Positions 15,777 through 25,301 of a DNA stretch of 64,000 bases are shown here, in pieces (within the stretch, counting starts at the first letter, position 1; each line of letters begins with the position of its first letter). A program made the position numbers and the translations under genes. Source of the DNA: DATFMP01 sp035266845 (lineage in GTDB: Bacteria > SAR324 > JACQKK01); contig DATFMP010000079.1 of assembly GCA_035266845.1 (NCBI GenBank), positions 1 through 64,000 of the forward strand, written 5' to 3'. A model generated the notes under the pieces. It saw only the letters and a program-made list of their open reading frames with translations, did no database searches and was not told where the DNA came from.

Positions 15777-17543
15777 ATGATATTGGGCAATCGGACGCGT
15801 TACGGCGGCGAACTGCGGGCCGCGGACATCGGCAGCGACGTGGTGCTGTGTGGCTGGGTGAACACACGCCGGGACCACGGCGGGGTGGTGTTCGTGGACC
15901 TGCGCGACCACACGGGACTGGTGCAGGTCGTGTTCAAGCCTGAGGTGGACGCGACCGCCCATGCCGCGGCGGACGCCCTGCGCTCCGAGTACGTGATCCG
16001 CGTGACGGGGCGAGTGGAGCATCGCGAGGCGGGCAACGTGAACCCCAAGCTGCCCACCGGCGAGGTGGAAGTGCTGGTGCGCGACCTGGAGATTCTCAAC
16101 GCCTCGCTGCCGGCCATCTTCGATTGGGACGGCGAGGTGGACGAGCGCCTGCGCCTCAAGTACCGGTACTTCGAGCTGCGCCGGCCCGCCATGCAACATA
16201 ACTTGCGCCTGCGCTCCAACGCGGCGCGCCTGGTGCGGGACTACCTGTACTCGCAGAGCTTCGTGGAGGTGGAGACGCCGGTGCTGACGCGCTCCACCCC
16301 GGAGGGCGCGCGGGACTACCTGGTGCCCTCGCGCGTGAGCCCTGGGCAGTTCTATGCGCTGCCGCAGTCCCCACAGCTCTTCAAGCAACTGCTGATGGTG
16401 GGCGGACTGGACCGCTATTTCCAGATCGTGAAGTGCTTCCGGGATGAGGACCTGCGCGGCAACCGCCAGCCCGAGTTCACCCAGGTGGATATCGAGATGG
16501 CGTTCATCGACCGCGAGGACGTGATGACGCTCATCGACGGCCTCTTCGCCCGGCTGTGGGGCGAACTGCTGGGGGTGACCGTGCCCACGCCCATCCCCCG
16601 CATGAGCTACCAGCAGGCGATGGATGAGTACGGCAGCGACGCACCGGACCTGCGCTTCGGCCTCAAGCTGGTGCAGCTTTCAGACCTCGTGCGTGGCAGC
16701 GGCTTCCAGGTCTTCGCCCAGGCGGTGGACAGGGGCGGCGAGGTGAAGGCCATCCGCGTGCCCGCGGGAGCCAGCCTGTCCCGCAAGGATCTGGACGAGC
16801 TGACCGAGTTCGTGCGCATCTACGGCGCGAAGGGCATGGCGTGGGTGAAACGCCAGTCGGACGGCTGGCAGTCGCCCATCGCCAAGTACTTCACGGAGGA
16901 ACAGCGCATAGCCATCGAGCAGCGCCTGGAGCTGCAGGAAGGCGACCTGGCCGTGTTCTGCGCCGACAGCGCGGACGTGGTGGCGGATTCCCTGGGCAAT
17001 CTGCGCAAGGAGCTGGCGCGGCGGCTGGATCTGGTGCGCAGCGACGACTTCCGCTTCACCTGGGTCACGGACTTCCCTGCGTTCGAGTGGGACAAGGAGG
17101 CTAAGCGCCTAGCCGCCAAGCACCACCCGTTCACCTCGCCCGTGCTGGAAGACCTGGAGGCCTATGAGCAGAGTGACCCCCTCAAGATCCGCGCCCGGGC
17201 CTACGACATCGTGCTCAACGGCGTGGAACTGGGCGGGGGCAGCATCCGCATCCACCGCTCGGACCTGCAGGCGCGCATGTTCAAGCTGCTCGGCCTGAGC
17301 GAGGAGGAGGCGCGGGAGAAGTTCGGCTTCCTGCTGGAAGCGTTCCAGTATGGGGCCCCGCCCCACGGCGGCATCGCGCTGGGCTTCGATCGCATCATCA
17401 TGTTCATGGTGGACACGCCCTCCATCCGCGACGTGATCGCCTTTCCCAAGACGCAGAAGGCCTCCGACCTGATGGTGGATGCACCATCCACCGTGAGCGA
17501 AGAGCAGCTTCGCGAACTGGGCATCCGCCTGCGCCGCGCTTGA
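15777..17543 (+). CDS. aspS: Aspartyl-tRNA synthetase, bacterial type
   Basis: A 588-residue class II synthetase. The N-terminal OB-fold anticodon-binding domain contains GWVNTRRDHGGVVFVDLRDH. Class II motif 2 is FRDEDLRGNRQPEFTQVDIE, the bacterial GAD insert occupies about residues 285-410, and motif 3 is GIALGFDRIIM. It charges tRNA-Asp in the cytoplasm. Whether it also charges tRNA-Asn depends on asnS or gatCAB elsewhere in the genome. The ATG at 15777 (MILGNRTRYGG) is chosen because GGGAG lies four bases upstream and it agrees with the usual start of AspS; a GTG at 15756 and an ATG at 15765 are in frame upstream. Divergent from the beta-barrel array. Confidence 0.97.
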   Translation: MILGNRTRYGGELRAADIGSDVVLCGWVNTRRDHGGVVFVDLRDHTGLVQVVFKPEVDATAHAAADALRSEYVIRVTGRVEHREAGNVNPKLPTGEVEVLVRDLEILNASLPAIFDWDGEVDERLRLKYRYFELRRPAMQHNLRLRSNAARLVRDYLYSQSFVEVETPVLTRSTPEGARDYLVPSRVSPGQFYALPQSPQLFKQLLMVGGLDRYFQIVKCFRDEDLRGNRQPEFTQVDIEMAFIDREDVMTLIDGLFARLWGELLGVTVPTPIPRMSYQQAMDEYGSDAPDLRFGLKLVQLSDLVRGSGFQVFAQAVDRGGEVKAIRVPAGASLSRKDLDELTEFVRIYGAKGMAWVKRQSDGWQSPIAKYFTEEQRIAIEQRLELQEGDLAVFCADSADVVADSLGNLRKELARRLDLVRSDDFRFTWVTDFPAFEWDKEAKRLAAKHHPFTSPVLEDLEAYEQSDPLKIRARAYDIVLNGVELGGGSIRIHRSDLQARMFKLLGLSEEEAREKFGFLLEAFQYGAPPHGGIALGFDRIIMFMVDTPSIRDVIAFPKTQKASDLMVDAPSTVSEEQLRELGIRLRRA

Positions 17544-17723
17544 GGTTGCGGAGCGCCGCCCCCGGCCTGTCACGGGCGGTGGAAGCGCTGCGCGCCGCGG
17601 TTGAATCCCCCCACCAAAGCGGGTAGGCTCCCCCCAACCCCGCGGGCCGCGCCCACGCGCCCGGCCAGCCATTGGGGACGGCCCGTCGTGGCCGCGGTTG
17701 ACTGGGGATTCGGGAGACCTGCC

Positions 17724-18869
17724 ATGGAAGCAATGCTGGCCGGCAAGACACGCTCGGTGGCCATTGGTGCCCTGCGGGCGCTGGTGGTGCCTCTGCGCGA
17801 GCACTGGGGCGACCTCGCCGCATTCCGCGAGGCCGCGCTGGACGTTCTGGCGCGCGAAGGCGGTGGGGCGCTCTACGACGAGCAGCAGAGCCCGGCCCAC
17901 CTGGAGCAGTTCTACCGGCAGGTGCAGCGCGCCCGCGCCACGTACTTCCGCCCCAGCGAGAATCCCGCACAGCTCGAACAGCTCTACAAGGAGCTGGACC
18001 TGACCGCCGCCAAGAGCGCGTCGCCCATGCAGCAGGGCGTCCTGTGGGTCGCGTCGCGACTGCAACAGCAGGTGATCGCGTTCCTGCAGATTCCACGCAC
18101 GGAGGAACAGATCTCGCGTGTGCTGGACGCGGTGCAAGGGGAGCGTGCCACGCTGGCCCGCCCCGTGGCCAACACCGAGCAGCTCACGCTGGACCGGGTG
18201 GAGGAGGTGCTGGGCGCATTCGCGCAGCACGTGCTGGGTGGCACCCTGAGCACCTTTGAGCGCACGGCGCTGGCCGGCCATCTGTTGGAAATCGTGCGCG
18301 AAGCGGCCCGCCGGCCGCCCCGCTTCGATGTCTCGAACGACGAGACGCCCCGCAACGACGCGCTGACGGCGCTGCTGGCCGTGATGCTGGAGCCGGTGCG
18401 GGCCGCCGAGCTGAACGAGGCCCGCCTGCGCTACGCCCGGTTCAGCGACGAGGAGAAGAACAAGCGCTTCAACGAGTTCCGCCGCCTGCTGCTGCGCATC
18501 ATCCCGGAGGCGGCGCCGGCCGCGCCGGAGGGCTTCGAGACCTTCTGCGAGGCGATCGAATCGCGCCTGTTTCCCTACCCCGAGCCACTCCAGTTCATCC
18601 GTTCCTATGCGCGGCCGATCTGGAGCAACGGGGCACAGAGCAGCGCCTTTACCAATCTCACCACGCCCCAGAGCGTGCAGCACACCTACGAGGCAATGAT
18701 CAAGGCCCACCAGGGCAATCCGGTGGTGCTGGAGATCGCTCGTGCCTTCGCGCTGCGCAACTTCCGCTCCGAGGACAGCGGCGACCAGAGTGCCGTGCTG
18801 CGCGAGACCGATCTGAAGGGGGAGTTCGGTTGGCCCACCACCATGGCCGAGCTCAAGGCCGCGTTGTAG
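17724..18869 (+). CDS. Unrecognised soluble helical protein
   Basis: A 381-residue protein with no signal peptide or membrane segment. It is largely alpha-helical, with charged amphipathic stretches such as SPAHLEQFYRQVQRARATYF, NPAQLEQLYKELDLTAA and LRYARFSDEEKNKRFNEFRR. The two segments around residues 55-100 (HLEQFYRQVQ and QLEQLYKEL) look like a short internal repeat. No catalytic or metal motif is obvious. The ATG at 17724 (MEAMLAGKTRSV) has CGGGAG upstream at good spacing; an upstream in-frame ATG at 17601 adds a Pro/Arg-rich tail and is rejected. It lies between aspS and a flavin oxidoreductase gene on the same strand with small gaps. I do not recognise the family. Confidence 0.7.
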   Translation: MEAMLAGKTRSVAIGALRALVVPLREHWGDLAAFREAALDVLAREGGGALYDEQQSPAHLEQFYRQVQRARATYFRPSENPAQLEQLYKELDLTAAKSASPMQQGVLWVASRLQQQVIAFLQIPRTEEQISRVLDAVQGERATLARPVANTEQLTLDRVEEVLGAFAQHVLGGTLSTFERTALAGHLLEIVREAARRPPRFDVSNDETPRNDALTALLAVMLEPVRAAELNEARLRYARFSDEEKNKRFNEFRRLLLRIIPEAAPAAPEGFETFCEAIESRLFPYPEPLQFIRSYARPIWSNGAQSSAFTNLTTPQSVQHTYEAMIKAHQGNPVVLEIARAFALRNFRSEDSGDQSAVLRETDLKGEFGWPTTMAELKAAL

Positions 18870-18929
18870 CAAGCGCCTCGACCGGACCGCGGAGGCCCTG
18901 CCGGCGTAACTTCAGCCTGGGAGCACGCC

Positions 18930-20006
18930 ATGAAATTCGGATTCGCCTCCACCCCCGTGGGCCCGCGCGGGCAAAGCGACGAGCAGCTCTACCGGGAGGC
19001 CGTGGAGGACGCCCGGTTCGGACAAGCCCTGGGCTTCGATTCCGCGTGGGCGCTGGAGCACCACTTCACTCCGTACTTCCCGCAGCCGGACCTGGTCGTC
19101 TACCTGTCACACATCGCAGCGCAGTGCCCCGGACTGGGCCTCGGGACGTGCGTGATCGTGCTGCCCTGGCACCATCCGCTGCGGCTGGCCGAGCAGATCG
19201 CCATGCTCAGCCTGCTGTCGCAGGGCGACCTGTACCTGGGCATCGGCCGGGGCACGGCCCGCTACGAGTTCGATCGCCTGGGCGTGGACATGACCCAGAC
19301 GCGCGACATCTTCCGCGAAATGGTGGAGATCATCCGCCAGGGTCTCACGGGCGAGCCGTTCAGCTACGAGGGTGAGCACTTCCGGTTTCCCGAAACCCGC
19401 CTGCGGCCCAAGGCCAACCTGGAGCGCATCAAGCTGTTCGGAGCCATCGGCAGCCCGGAATCCGCCAGTGTGATGGGCGATCTGGGTCTGCCGGTCATCC
19501 ACACGTCCAACTTCCCGGACGAGATGGCCGAGGGATTCGTGCGCACCTGGCAGCAGCACAGCGGCGCGACGGATGCCGAGACGGCGGCCTACGGGTTTCC
19601 CATGATGATCAACCCCACCATTGTGGCGCCCACCGACAAGGAAGCGCGCGAGCTGGCGCACGAGTACTATCCGAACTTCGCCCGCACGCAGATGGAGCAC
19701 TACGAATCCCGCGACGACTACTGGAAGAACGTGCGCGGCTACGAAGCACACTCGCGGTTCTTCGCCAACCTGGCCCGGCTGGTGAGCGACGCAGACTTCC
19801 GTGACCGCTTCTTCGACAACAAGCTGGTCGGCACGCCGGAGCGCATCATCCGCCGCATCGAGACCATCCGCGACAAGCTGCAGGTCGGCCACGTGGTTAC
19901 GGTGCACACCCAGTATGAGATGGACCAGTCCCTGCGCCGCCGCTCCATGCAGATGTTCGCCCAGGAAGTGCTGCCGCACTTCGGCAAGTCCAGCGCCGCA
20001 GCCTGA
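18930..20006 (+). CDS. LLM-class flavin-dependent oxidoreductase (luciferase-like)
   Basis: A 358-residue protein of the bacterial luciferase-like monooxygenase superfamily. The family start MKFGFASTPVGPRG, the early AWALEHHF motif (usually EHH) and the flavin-site block LGIGRGTARYEFDRLGVDM are typical, followed by MVEIIRQGLTGEPFSYEG. It would use FMN or F420 to oxidise a small organic substrate in the cytoplasm. The substrate cannot be inferred, and no dedicated flavin reductase gene is adjacent. The start ATG at 18930 has GGGAG upstream. It is 60 bases after the unknown gene at 17724-18869 and may share its transcript. Confidence 0.88.
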   Translation: MKFGFASTPVGPRGQSDEQLYREAVEDARFGQALGFDSAWALEHHFTPYFPQPDLVVYLSHIAAQCPGLGLGTCVIVLPWHHPLRLAEQIAMLSLLSQGDLYLGIGRGTARYEFDRLGVDMTQTRDIFREMVEIIRQGLTGEPFSYEGEHFRFPETRLRPKANLERIKLFGAIGSPESASVMGDLGLPVIHTSNFPDEMAEGFVRTWQQHSGATDAETAAYGFPMMINPTIVAPTDKEARELAHEYYPNFARTQMEHYESRDDYWKNVRGYEAHSRFFANLARLVSDADFRDRFFDNKLVGTPERIIRRIETIRDKLQVGHVVTVHTQYEMDQSLRRRSMQMFAQEVLPHFGKSSAAA

Positions 20007-20144
20007 GGGGGCGTCACGGCGGCCTGACTAGCCGGAACGTGGTGGTAAAGCGGATGCTCTATCTGATCGACGAGCACGGTTGTGTCCCCCACGCGGGTTT
20101 CCGTTTGGTATCGCAGCCGGACGTGCTGTCGGATGCCTCGGAAG

Positions 20145-20227
20145 TGTCATTCCGAGTGCAGCGAGGAATCTGCTTTGCTGGCGATCACGCAGATTCCTCG
20201 GCACGCAGAGCGTGCTTCAGAATGACA
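20145..20227. repeat. REP-like palindromic element, full copy
   Basis: Outer ends are TGTCATTCCGAG (20145-20156) and the nearly complementary TTCAGAATGACA (20216-20227). Inside, CGAGGAATCTGC (20162-20173) is exactly inverted at 20189-20200, giving a 12-bp stem with a 15-base loop. The whole forms a cloverleaf-like 83-base palindrome in a convergent gap. The same left half recurs at 37781-37811. Similar GTCATTC-ending palindromes occur as dispersed repeats in many bacterial genomes and are usually mobilised in trans. Confidence 0.65.
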
Positions 20228-20267
20228 ACGACACTTGCGCCAACTTGAAATCGTTTCGGAACTCACG

Positions 20268-21680
20268 TTAGACCGGGCGGATGCTGCGGCGGGAGACGTG
20301 CCGGAAGCGCAGCAGCAGCATGGCCGTGGCCGCACCGGTGCCGATGCCCAGGGCCCAGAGCAGGCCCGGAACGCCCCAGCCGCGCCCCACCCCCAGCCAA
20401 AAGGCCAACGGCACATTGATCAACCAGAAGCCGGTCACGGCCATGCAGGAGGGCACGACGATATCGCCCACCCCGCGCAGGGCACCCACCATCAGTGCCT
20501 GCCCGCCGTCCAGGATCACCACCAGCCCCACGATGGCCACCACCGGGATGGCCAGCGCCTGCACCGCAGGATCATCCGTATAGATGGACACCAGCGCGCC
20601 GGTCCCGGCATGGAAGCCCAGCCCGATGGCCGAGAGCAGCACCAGTCCCAGGCCGGCGCCGCTCCAGCCGGCCCAGGCCAACCCGATGCGATCGCCGCGG
20701 CCCACGGCATTGCCCACGCGCACGCTGGTGGCCGTGGCCAGGCCCAGGGCCAGCATGAACACAATGGTGTTCAGGTTGGCCGCGATCTGGTAGACGGCCA
20801 GCGCCTGTGTGCCTAGCCAGCCGGCGATGAGCGCCACCGCGAGGAACGAGGCGGACTCCAGCCCCTGCGCCACCATCAGCGGCCAGCCCAGCCTGCGCAG
20901 CTTGCGGCCCATATCCAGCGGATAGTACAGCGCCCCCCGCACCCCGAAACGCTCGCGCTCGTGCATCAACAGCACGTAGGCAGCCAGCGCTCCGAACATG
21001 AACCAGCGCGTGATGGCCGTGGCCAGCGCCGCGCCCACGGCGCCGTGGCCGCCCAGCGTGGTAAAGCCGTGGGGATAGATCAGCAGCCAGTTGAGGCCCA
21101 CGTTGAGCCCGTTGGCGGCCACCATCAGCCACATGTTGGCCCGCGGGCGGCTGATGCCCTCCAGGAACAGCGCCGTGGCCACGTACATCAGCAGCGGTGG
21201 CAGGCCGAGCGCGAAGGTGAGCATGACCTGTCCGCCCTCGCGCGCGAGCAGGGCCGTCTGCCCAGTGGCCAGGAAGAAGCGCTCGCCAAGCACACTGAGC
21301 GCGGCGAAGAGCAGGCCCAGCACCAAGCTGTGCGCCAGTCCCACCTTCCATACCGTGCCGCTGCGCCAGGGCTCGCCCATGCCGTCCGCCTGCGAGGCGA
21401 GCACGGTGGTGCCCAGCATGGCGCCCTGGCCCAGCACGTAGAGCACTTGGTGCGCCATGTAGCCCAGGCTGTAGAAGGCCAACTCCGCTGCGCGGAAGCG
21501 ACCCGTCATCACCACGTCCGCCGTAATCATGACGAGCGTGCCGGAACGCGCGATCATCACGGGCAGCGCCAAGCGCACCGTTTCGGAAGCGTTGCGCCAC
21601 AGGCCCGCACCGGAGGAGGGCGGTAGGACCGGCTGGGGCCCGGCGGGGCTTGATGGAACCGGGCGGGTGGGTTGGCTCAT
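20268..21680 (-). CDS. MATE-family multidrug/Na+ (H+) antiporter
   Basis: A 470-residue integral membrane protein with about twelve hydrophobic segments in two similar halves. The first membrane segment region, LALPVMIARSGTLVMITADV, and later blocks such as GLNWLLIYPHG and GVGDIVVPSCMAV match MATE exporters (NorM/DinF group). It would expel cationic drugs or metabolites from the cytoplasm in exchange for Na+ or H+. The N-terminal 25 residues are Pro/Ser-rich. The gene is divergent from the flavin reductase at 21869 and faces the REP-like element at its 3' end. No local regulator is seen. Substrate is unknown. Confidence 0.9.
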   Translation of the reverse strand: MSQPTRPVPSSPAGPQPVLPPSSGAGLWRNASETVRLALPVMIARSGTLVMITADVVMTGRFRAAELAFYSLGYMAHQVLYVLGQGAMLGTTVLASQADGMGEPWRSGTVWKVGLAHSLVLGLLFAALSVLGERFFLATGQTALLAREGGQVMLTFALGLPPLLMYVATALFLEGISRPRANMWLMVAANGLNVGLNWLLIYPHGFTTLGGHGAVGAALATAITRWFMFGALAAYVLLMHERERFGVRGALYYPLDMGRKLRRLGWPLMVAQGLESASFLAVALIAGWLGTQALAVYQIAANLNTIVFMLALGLATATSVRVGNAVGRGDRIGLAWAGWSGAGLGLVLLSAIGLGFHAGTGALVSIYTDDPAVQALAIPVVAIVGLVVILDGGQALMVGALRGVGDIVVPSCMAVTGFWLINVPLAFWLGVGRGWGVPGLLWALGIGTGAATAMLLLRFRHVSRRSIRPV

Positions 21681-21868
21681 GGAGCACGGGGCAGCGGGTG
21701 GCGTGCGGCAGCGACTCCGCCTTACCGGCAGGGTCCGACGGCAGCGGAGCGTCCGGCTGTCTTACCAGATTCCGGGACGTTGCCAAAAGCCCGCACATTC
21801 ACTAACAGGGAGGGGGCGCGCGCCACGGGAGGCGCCGCCGTGCTGTCCGACAACCACCCAGGGAAGCC

Positions 21869-22981
21869 ATGGCCGAGAACGTCCGCAGACCCGCCGCGCG
21901 CAGCGAGCCGCCACTGCTGTTTCAACCCATCACGTTCCGCTCCGTCACGGCGCGCAACCGCATTGTGGTCTCCCCCATGTGCCAATACTCCGCGCGCGAG
22001 GGCGTGCCGGGCGATTGGCACCTGGTGCACCTGGGCGCGCGCGCCAGCGGCGGCGCGGGGATCGTCTTCACGGAGGCCACGCACGTGGAAGCGCGCGGGC
22101 GCATCACGCCCTGGTGCCTGGGCCTGTGGAACGATGCGCAGGCGGAGGCCTTCGCGCGCATCACCGCGTTCGTGACCAGCCAGGGCGCCGTGCCCGCCTG
22201 CCAACTCGCCCATGCGGGCCGCAAGGCCTCCACAAACAAGCCGTGGGAAGGGGGAGGGCCGCTGAAGCCCGACCAGGGGGCCTGGCAGCCCATCGGGCCC
22301 TCGCCGGTGCCCTTCGGCGAGGGCTACCCCGCGCCGGCGGAGATGACCGCGGCGCAGATCGCGGAGGTCACTGCAGCCTTCGGTGCGTCGGCGCGGCTGG
22401 CGCGGCAGGCGGGCTTCCGTCTGCTGGAGGTGCACGCGGCCCACGGCTACCTGCTGCACTCCTTCCTCACGCCACTGGCCAACCGACGCACGGACGGTTA
22501 CGGGGGCCCACTGGAGCACCGGGCGCGGCTGCTGATGGAGGTGCTGGATGCGGTGCGCGCGGAATGGCCGGCCGATCTGCCGCTGTGGGTGCGCCTGTCC
22601 TGCTCGGACTGGGTGGAGGGCGGCTGGGACCTGCCGGATACCCTCGCCCTGGCGCGCCTGCTCAAGGCGCGGGGCGACGTGGACCTGCTGGACTGCTCCA
22701 GCGGCGGAGCCAGTCCGGCGCAGCGCCTGCCGCTGCACCCCGGCTATCAGGTGCCCTTCGCCGAGGCGGTGCGGCGCGAGACAGGCATCGCCACGGGCGC
22801 CGTGGGCCTGATTCGTGACGCCCGGCAGGCCGAGGAAATCCTGGCCAACGGGCGCGCGGATGTGGTGCTGCTGGCGCGCATGCTGCTGGACGACCCCCAC
22901 TGGCCGCTGCACGCAGCGCGCAGGCTGGGCTGGGAAGGCCCCTGGCCCCGGCAGTACGAGCGCGGCAATATCGCCATGTAG
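21869..22981 (+). CDS. Old Yellow Enzyme, NADH:flavin oxidoreductase (YqjM class)
   Basis: A 370-residue FMN-dependent TIM-barrel ene-reductase. The YqjM-class Cys that tunes the flavin is in VVSPMCQYSA. The substrate-binding His residues are in VHAAHGYLLHSFLTP, and LANRRTDGYGG is the family signature. The phosphate-binding end is ATGAVGLIRDARQAEEIL and ADVVLLARMLLDDPHWP. It reduces activated C=C bonds using NAD(P)H in the cytoplasm; the natural substrate is unknown. The start ATG at 21869 has GGGAAGC upstream. It is divergent from the MATE exporter, sharing a 188-base control region. Confidence 0.93.
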   Translation: MAENVRRPAARSEPPLLFQPITFRSVTARNRIVVSPMCQYSAREGVPGDWHLVHLGARASGGAGIVFTEATHVEARGRITPWCLGLWNDAQAEAFARITAFVTSQGAVPACQLAHAGRKASTNKPWEGGGPLKPDQGAWQPIGPSPVPFGEGYPAPAEMTAAQIAEVTAAFGASARLARQAGFRLLEVHAAHGYLLHSFLTPLANRRTDGYGGPLEHRARLLMEVLDAVRAEWPADLPLWVRLSCSDWVEGGWDLPDTLALARLLKARGDVDLLDCSSGGASPAQRLPLHPGYQVPFAEAVRRETGIATGAVGLIRDARQAEEILANGRADVVLLARMLLDDPHWPLHAARRLGWEGPWPRQYERGNIAM

Positions 22982-23019
22982 ACGGCAGACCGGACGCCGG
23001 CCAAGCCTCCGCAAGCCGA

Positions 23020-23048
23020 TTGACGGGAGGGTGGGCTGGCCTTAGTAT
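23020..23048 (+). promoter_or_regulatory. Strong sigma-70-like promoter for ppiD
   Basis: TTGACG at 23020-23025, a 17-base spacer and TAGTAT at 23043-23048 are five and four of six matches to consensus at ideal spacing. Transcription would start near 23055 and leave a leader of about 225 bases before ppiD, in which no riboswitch or gene was recognised. Confidence 0.5.
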
Positions 23049-23281
23049 GTTCCGTTGGAGTCCGTGGCCCGCGCCAGCAACGGCGGCCCCGGGGCCAACC
23101 CGCCGGCACCGGCGTGGCCACCCGATGCCGGACGCAACTTCGCGGCAGACGAGCAGCCCGGAGCGGCCGGCGCGGGCGCAGTCCCACCGATGGGCATGCC
23201 CCCGGCATCGCGCAACACGGAAAGCACGATGGGCACGAGCCCCCATTTGAATCCATCCGCTGATTTGAGGAATTCGGTCGC

Positions 23282-25210
23282 ATGCTGACCACCCTGCGCA
23301 ACAACGCCCAGTCCTGGATCATCAAGGTCGTGCTGGGCCTCATCGTCGTCACCTTCATCATCTCCTTTGGTGTGGGAACCTTCTCCAACCCCAAAGAGGT
23401 GCTGGTGGACGTGGGAGGCAAGGAGATCCTCGTCACGGACTTCATGCGCGAGTACCAAAAGTCGCTGGACAACCTGCGGCAGCGCTTCCCCAACAACGCG
23501 GACGCCCTTGCGGCGCAGCTTGACCTGCGCAAGCAGGTGATGGACCGCATGGTGAATCGGTACATCATGCTCACCGCTGCGCACGATGCCGGCCTGATGG
23601 TGACCGACAAGGAGGTCAGGGACTCGGTTACCCACCAGTCCGCGTTCCAGGTGAACGGACGCTTCGACTACAGCACCTATCGGCAGATCCTGGCGCAGAA
23701 CAGCCTGGCCCCGGCCGACTATGAGGCGCAGTTGCACGATGACCTGCTGCTGAACAAGTACCAGCGCAACCAGGTTGCCGGCCTGATCGTCAGCAAGACG
23801 GAGATTGACCACCGTTACCGCATCGAGAATGAGCAGGTGGAGGTGAACTACGTCTACGTGGATCCGTCCCACGTGAAGCTGCCGCACCCGCCGACGGAAG
23901 ACGATCTGAAGGCCTACTACAAGGCTCACCCGGACGAGTTCACCCAGGAAGCGCAGTTCAAGCTGCGTTACTTCGTGCTGCCCCTGAGCGCCCTGGAAAA
24001 GGGCGTGACGGTGCGAGAGCGCGCCGTGGAGCGCTACTTCCAGCGCAACGCGGACAAGGAATTCACCACGCCCAAGCAGGTGCGCGCAAGCCACATCCTG
24101 CGGCGGCTGCCCAAGGACGCTACGCCCAAGCAGGTGACCGAGGCCCGCAAGCTGCTGGAGGGCGTGCTGGCCAAGGCGCGGGCCGGCGAAAGCTTCGCCA
24201 AGCTGGCCAAGGAGTATTCGCAGGACTTCAGCGCGAAGAACGGCGGCGACCTGGGCTTCTTCACGCGCGATCAGATGGTACCCGCGTTCGCGGACGCAGC
24301 CTTCTCCCTGCCCAAAGGTGGAATCAGCCGCGTCGTGCGCTCACCGTTCGGCCTGCACATCATCAAGGTCACGGACATCAAGCCGGGCTCGCGCAAGTCG
24401 CTGAAGGAGGTGCACGACCAGATCGAAGCCAAGCTGCGCAGTGAGTTGGCGGAGCGCAGGCTCGACCAGGATGTCCAGAACCTGCCGGAGCGGCTGCTCA
24501 AGGACAGCGTCGAGACCGTGGCCAAGTCCTTGGGTCAATCGGTTCAGACGACACCGCTGTTCGACAGCCAAGCCGTGCTGCCCGGGCTGGGTTCCGCCGG
24601 GCCGCTGTATGCGCTGATCAGCAAGCGCCACAAGGGCAACGTGGGCGTCTGGCGCCGCAACCCCGTGCAGGGGCACGTCTTCTATCAGATCGAGGAGCGC
24701 AAGGAAGCTCACCTGAAGCCGCTGGATGCGGTGAAAGCCCAGGTGATGGCGGCCACGCAGGAGCAGCAGCGCCGAGACCGTGCCATCGCCATGGCCAAGG
24801 AGGCTTACCAGAAGCTGCAGGATGGTGCGCACCTGGATGCGTTCGCAAAGCGGCTGGGGCTCAAGATGGGGGACGTCTCGTTCACGGTGGTGGATTCTTC
24901 CATCAAGGGCATCGGCGTAAACCAGGAGTTTCAGCGCGCCGCCTTCGGCCTCAACGAGAAGAAGCCCTACGCCCTGAACATCAAGGACCAGAAAGCGTAC
25001 CTGATTCGCTTCAAGCGGCGCTTCCTGCCCGACCCCAAGGATGCGGCGGAGAAGAAGGCTCAGATCGCCCAGCAGGTGCAGAAGACGCTGCAGCAGTACG
25101 TGCTTGATCAGCAGATCCAGCACCTGCGCTCGCAGGTGAAGGTGGACGTGGTGTCGCCCGGCTACCTCGCTTCCTCCAATGCCCCCGCACCCCGCGACCG
25201 CCGTTACTAG
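23282..25210 (+). CDS. ppiD: PpiD-like membrane-anchored periplasmic chaperone/prolyl isomerase
   Basis: A 642-residue protein with a single N-terminal membrane anchor (VVLGLIVVTFIISFGVGTF) and the typical PpiD start MLTTLRNNAQSWIIK. The N-terminal SurA-like chaperone region (about 35-230) is followed by a parvulin domain at about 265-365 with ASHILRRLPKDATP, GGDLGFFTRDQMVPAF and SPFGLHIIKVTDI, then a long C-terminal chaperone part. PpiD acts at the SecYEG exit to help exported, often outer-membrane, proteins fold. The gene has its own promoter-like sequence. A YfgM-like protein, its known partner in E. coli, is encoded at 50513. The parvulin consensus looks intact here, unlike E. coli PpiD, which is inactive as an isomerase. 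Confidence 0.92.
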   Translation: MLTTLRNNAQSWIIKVVLGLIVVTFIISFGVGTFSNPKEVLVDVGGKEILVTDFMREYQKSLDNLRQRFPNNADALAAQLDLRKQVMDRMVNRYIMLTAAHDAGLMVTDKEVRDSVTHQSAFQVNGRFDYSTYRQILAQNSLAPADYEAQLHDDLLLNKYQRNQVAGLIVSKTEIDHRYRIENEQVEVNYVYVDPSHVKLPHPPTEDDLKAYYKAHPDEFTQEAQFKLRYFVLPLSALEKGVTVRERAVERYFQRNADKEFTTPKQVRASHILRRLPKDATPKQVTEARKLLEGVLAKARAGESFAKLAKEYSQDFSAKNGGDLGFFTRDQMVPAFADAAFSLPKGGISRVVRSPFGLHIIKVTDIKPGSRKSLKEVHDQIEAKLRSELAERRLDQDVQNLPERLLKDSVETVAKSLGQSVQTTPLFDSQAVLPGLGSAGPLYALISKRHKGNVGVWRRNPVQGHVFYQIEERKEAHLKPLDAVKAQVMAATQEQQRRDRAIAMAKEAYQKLQDGAHLDAFAKRLGLKMGDVSFTVVDSSIKGIGVNQEFQRAAFGLNEKKPYALNIKDQKAYLIRFKRRFLPDPKDAAEKKAQIAQQVQKTLQQYVLDQQIQHLRSQVKVDVVSPGYLASSNAPAPRDRRY

Positions 25211-25301
25211 CACCGGCCGCCTTGCCCAGCCGGGCGCGATCCGCGTCCGGCAATAGGACGACCGGGCGCCGGCGCGGCACGCACACCCCGTCCTCGCACC
25301 C

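Noticed and set aside
17555..17580. CCGCCC...GGGCGG inverted repeat after aspS as a terminator
   Set aside because: Only six base pairs, a 12-base loop and no T-run, which is expected by chance at this GC content.
17109..18872. 587-codon minus-strand open frame across aspS and the unknown gene
   Set aside because: Antisense to two coding genes with no motif; a GC-rich shadow.
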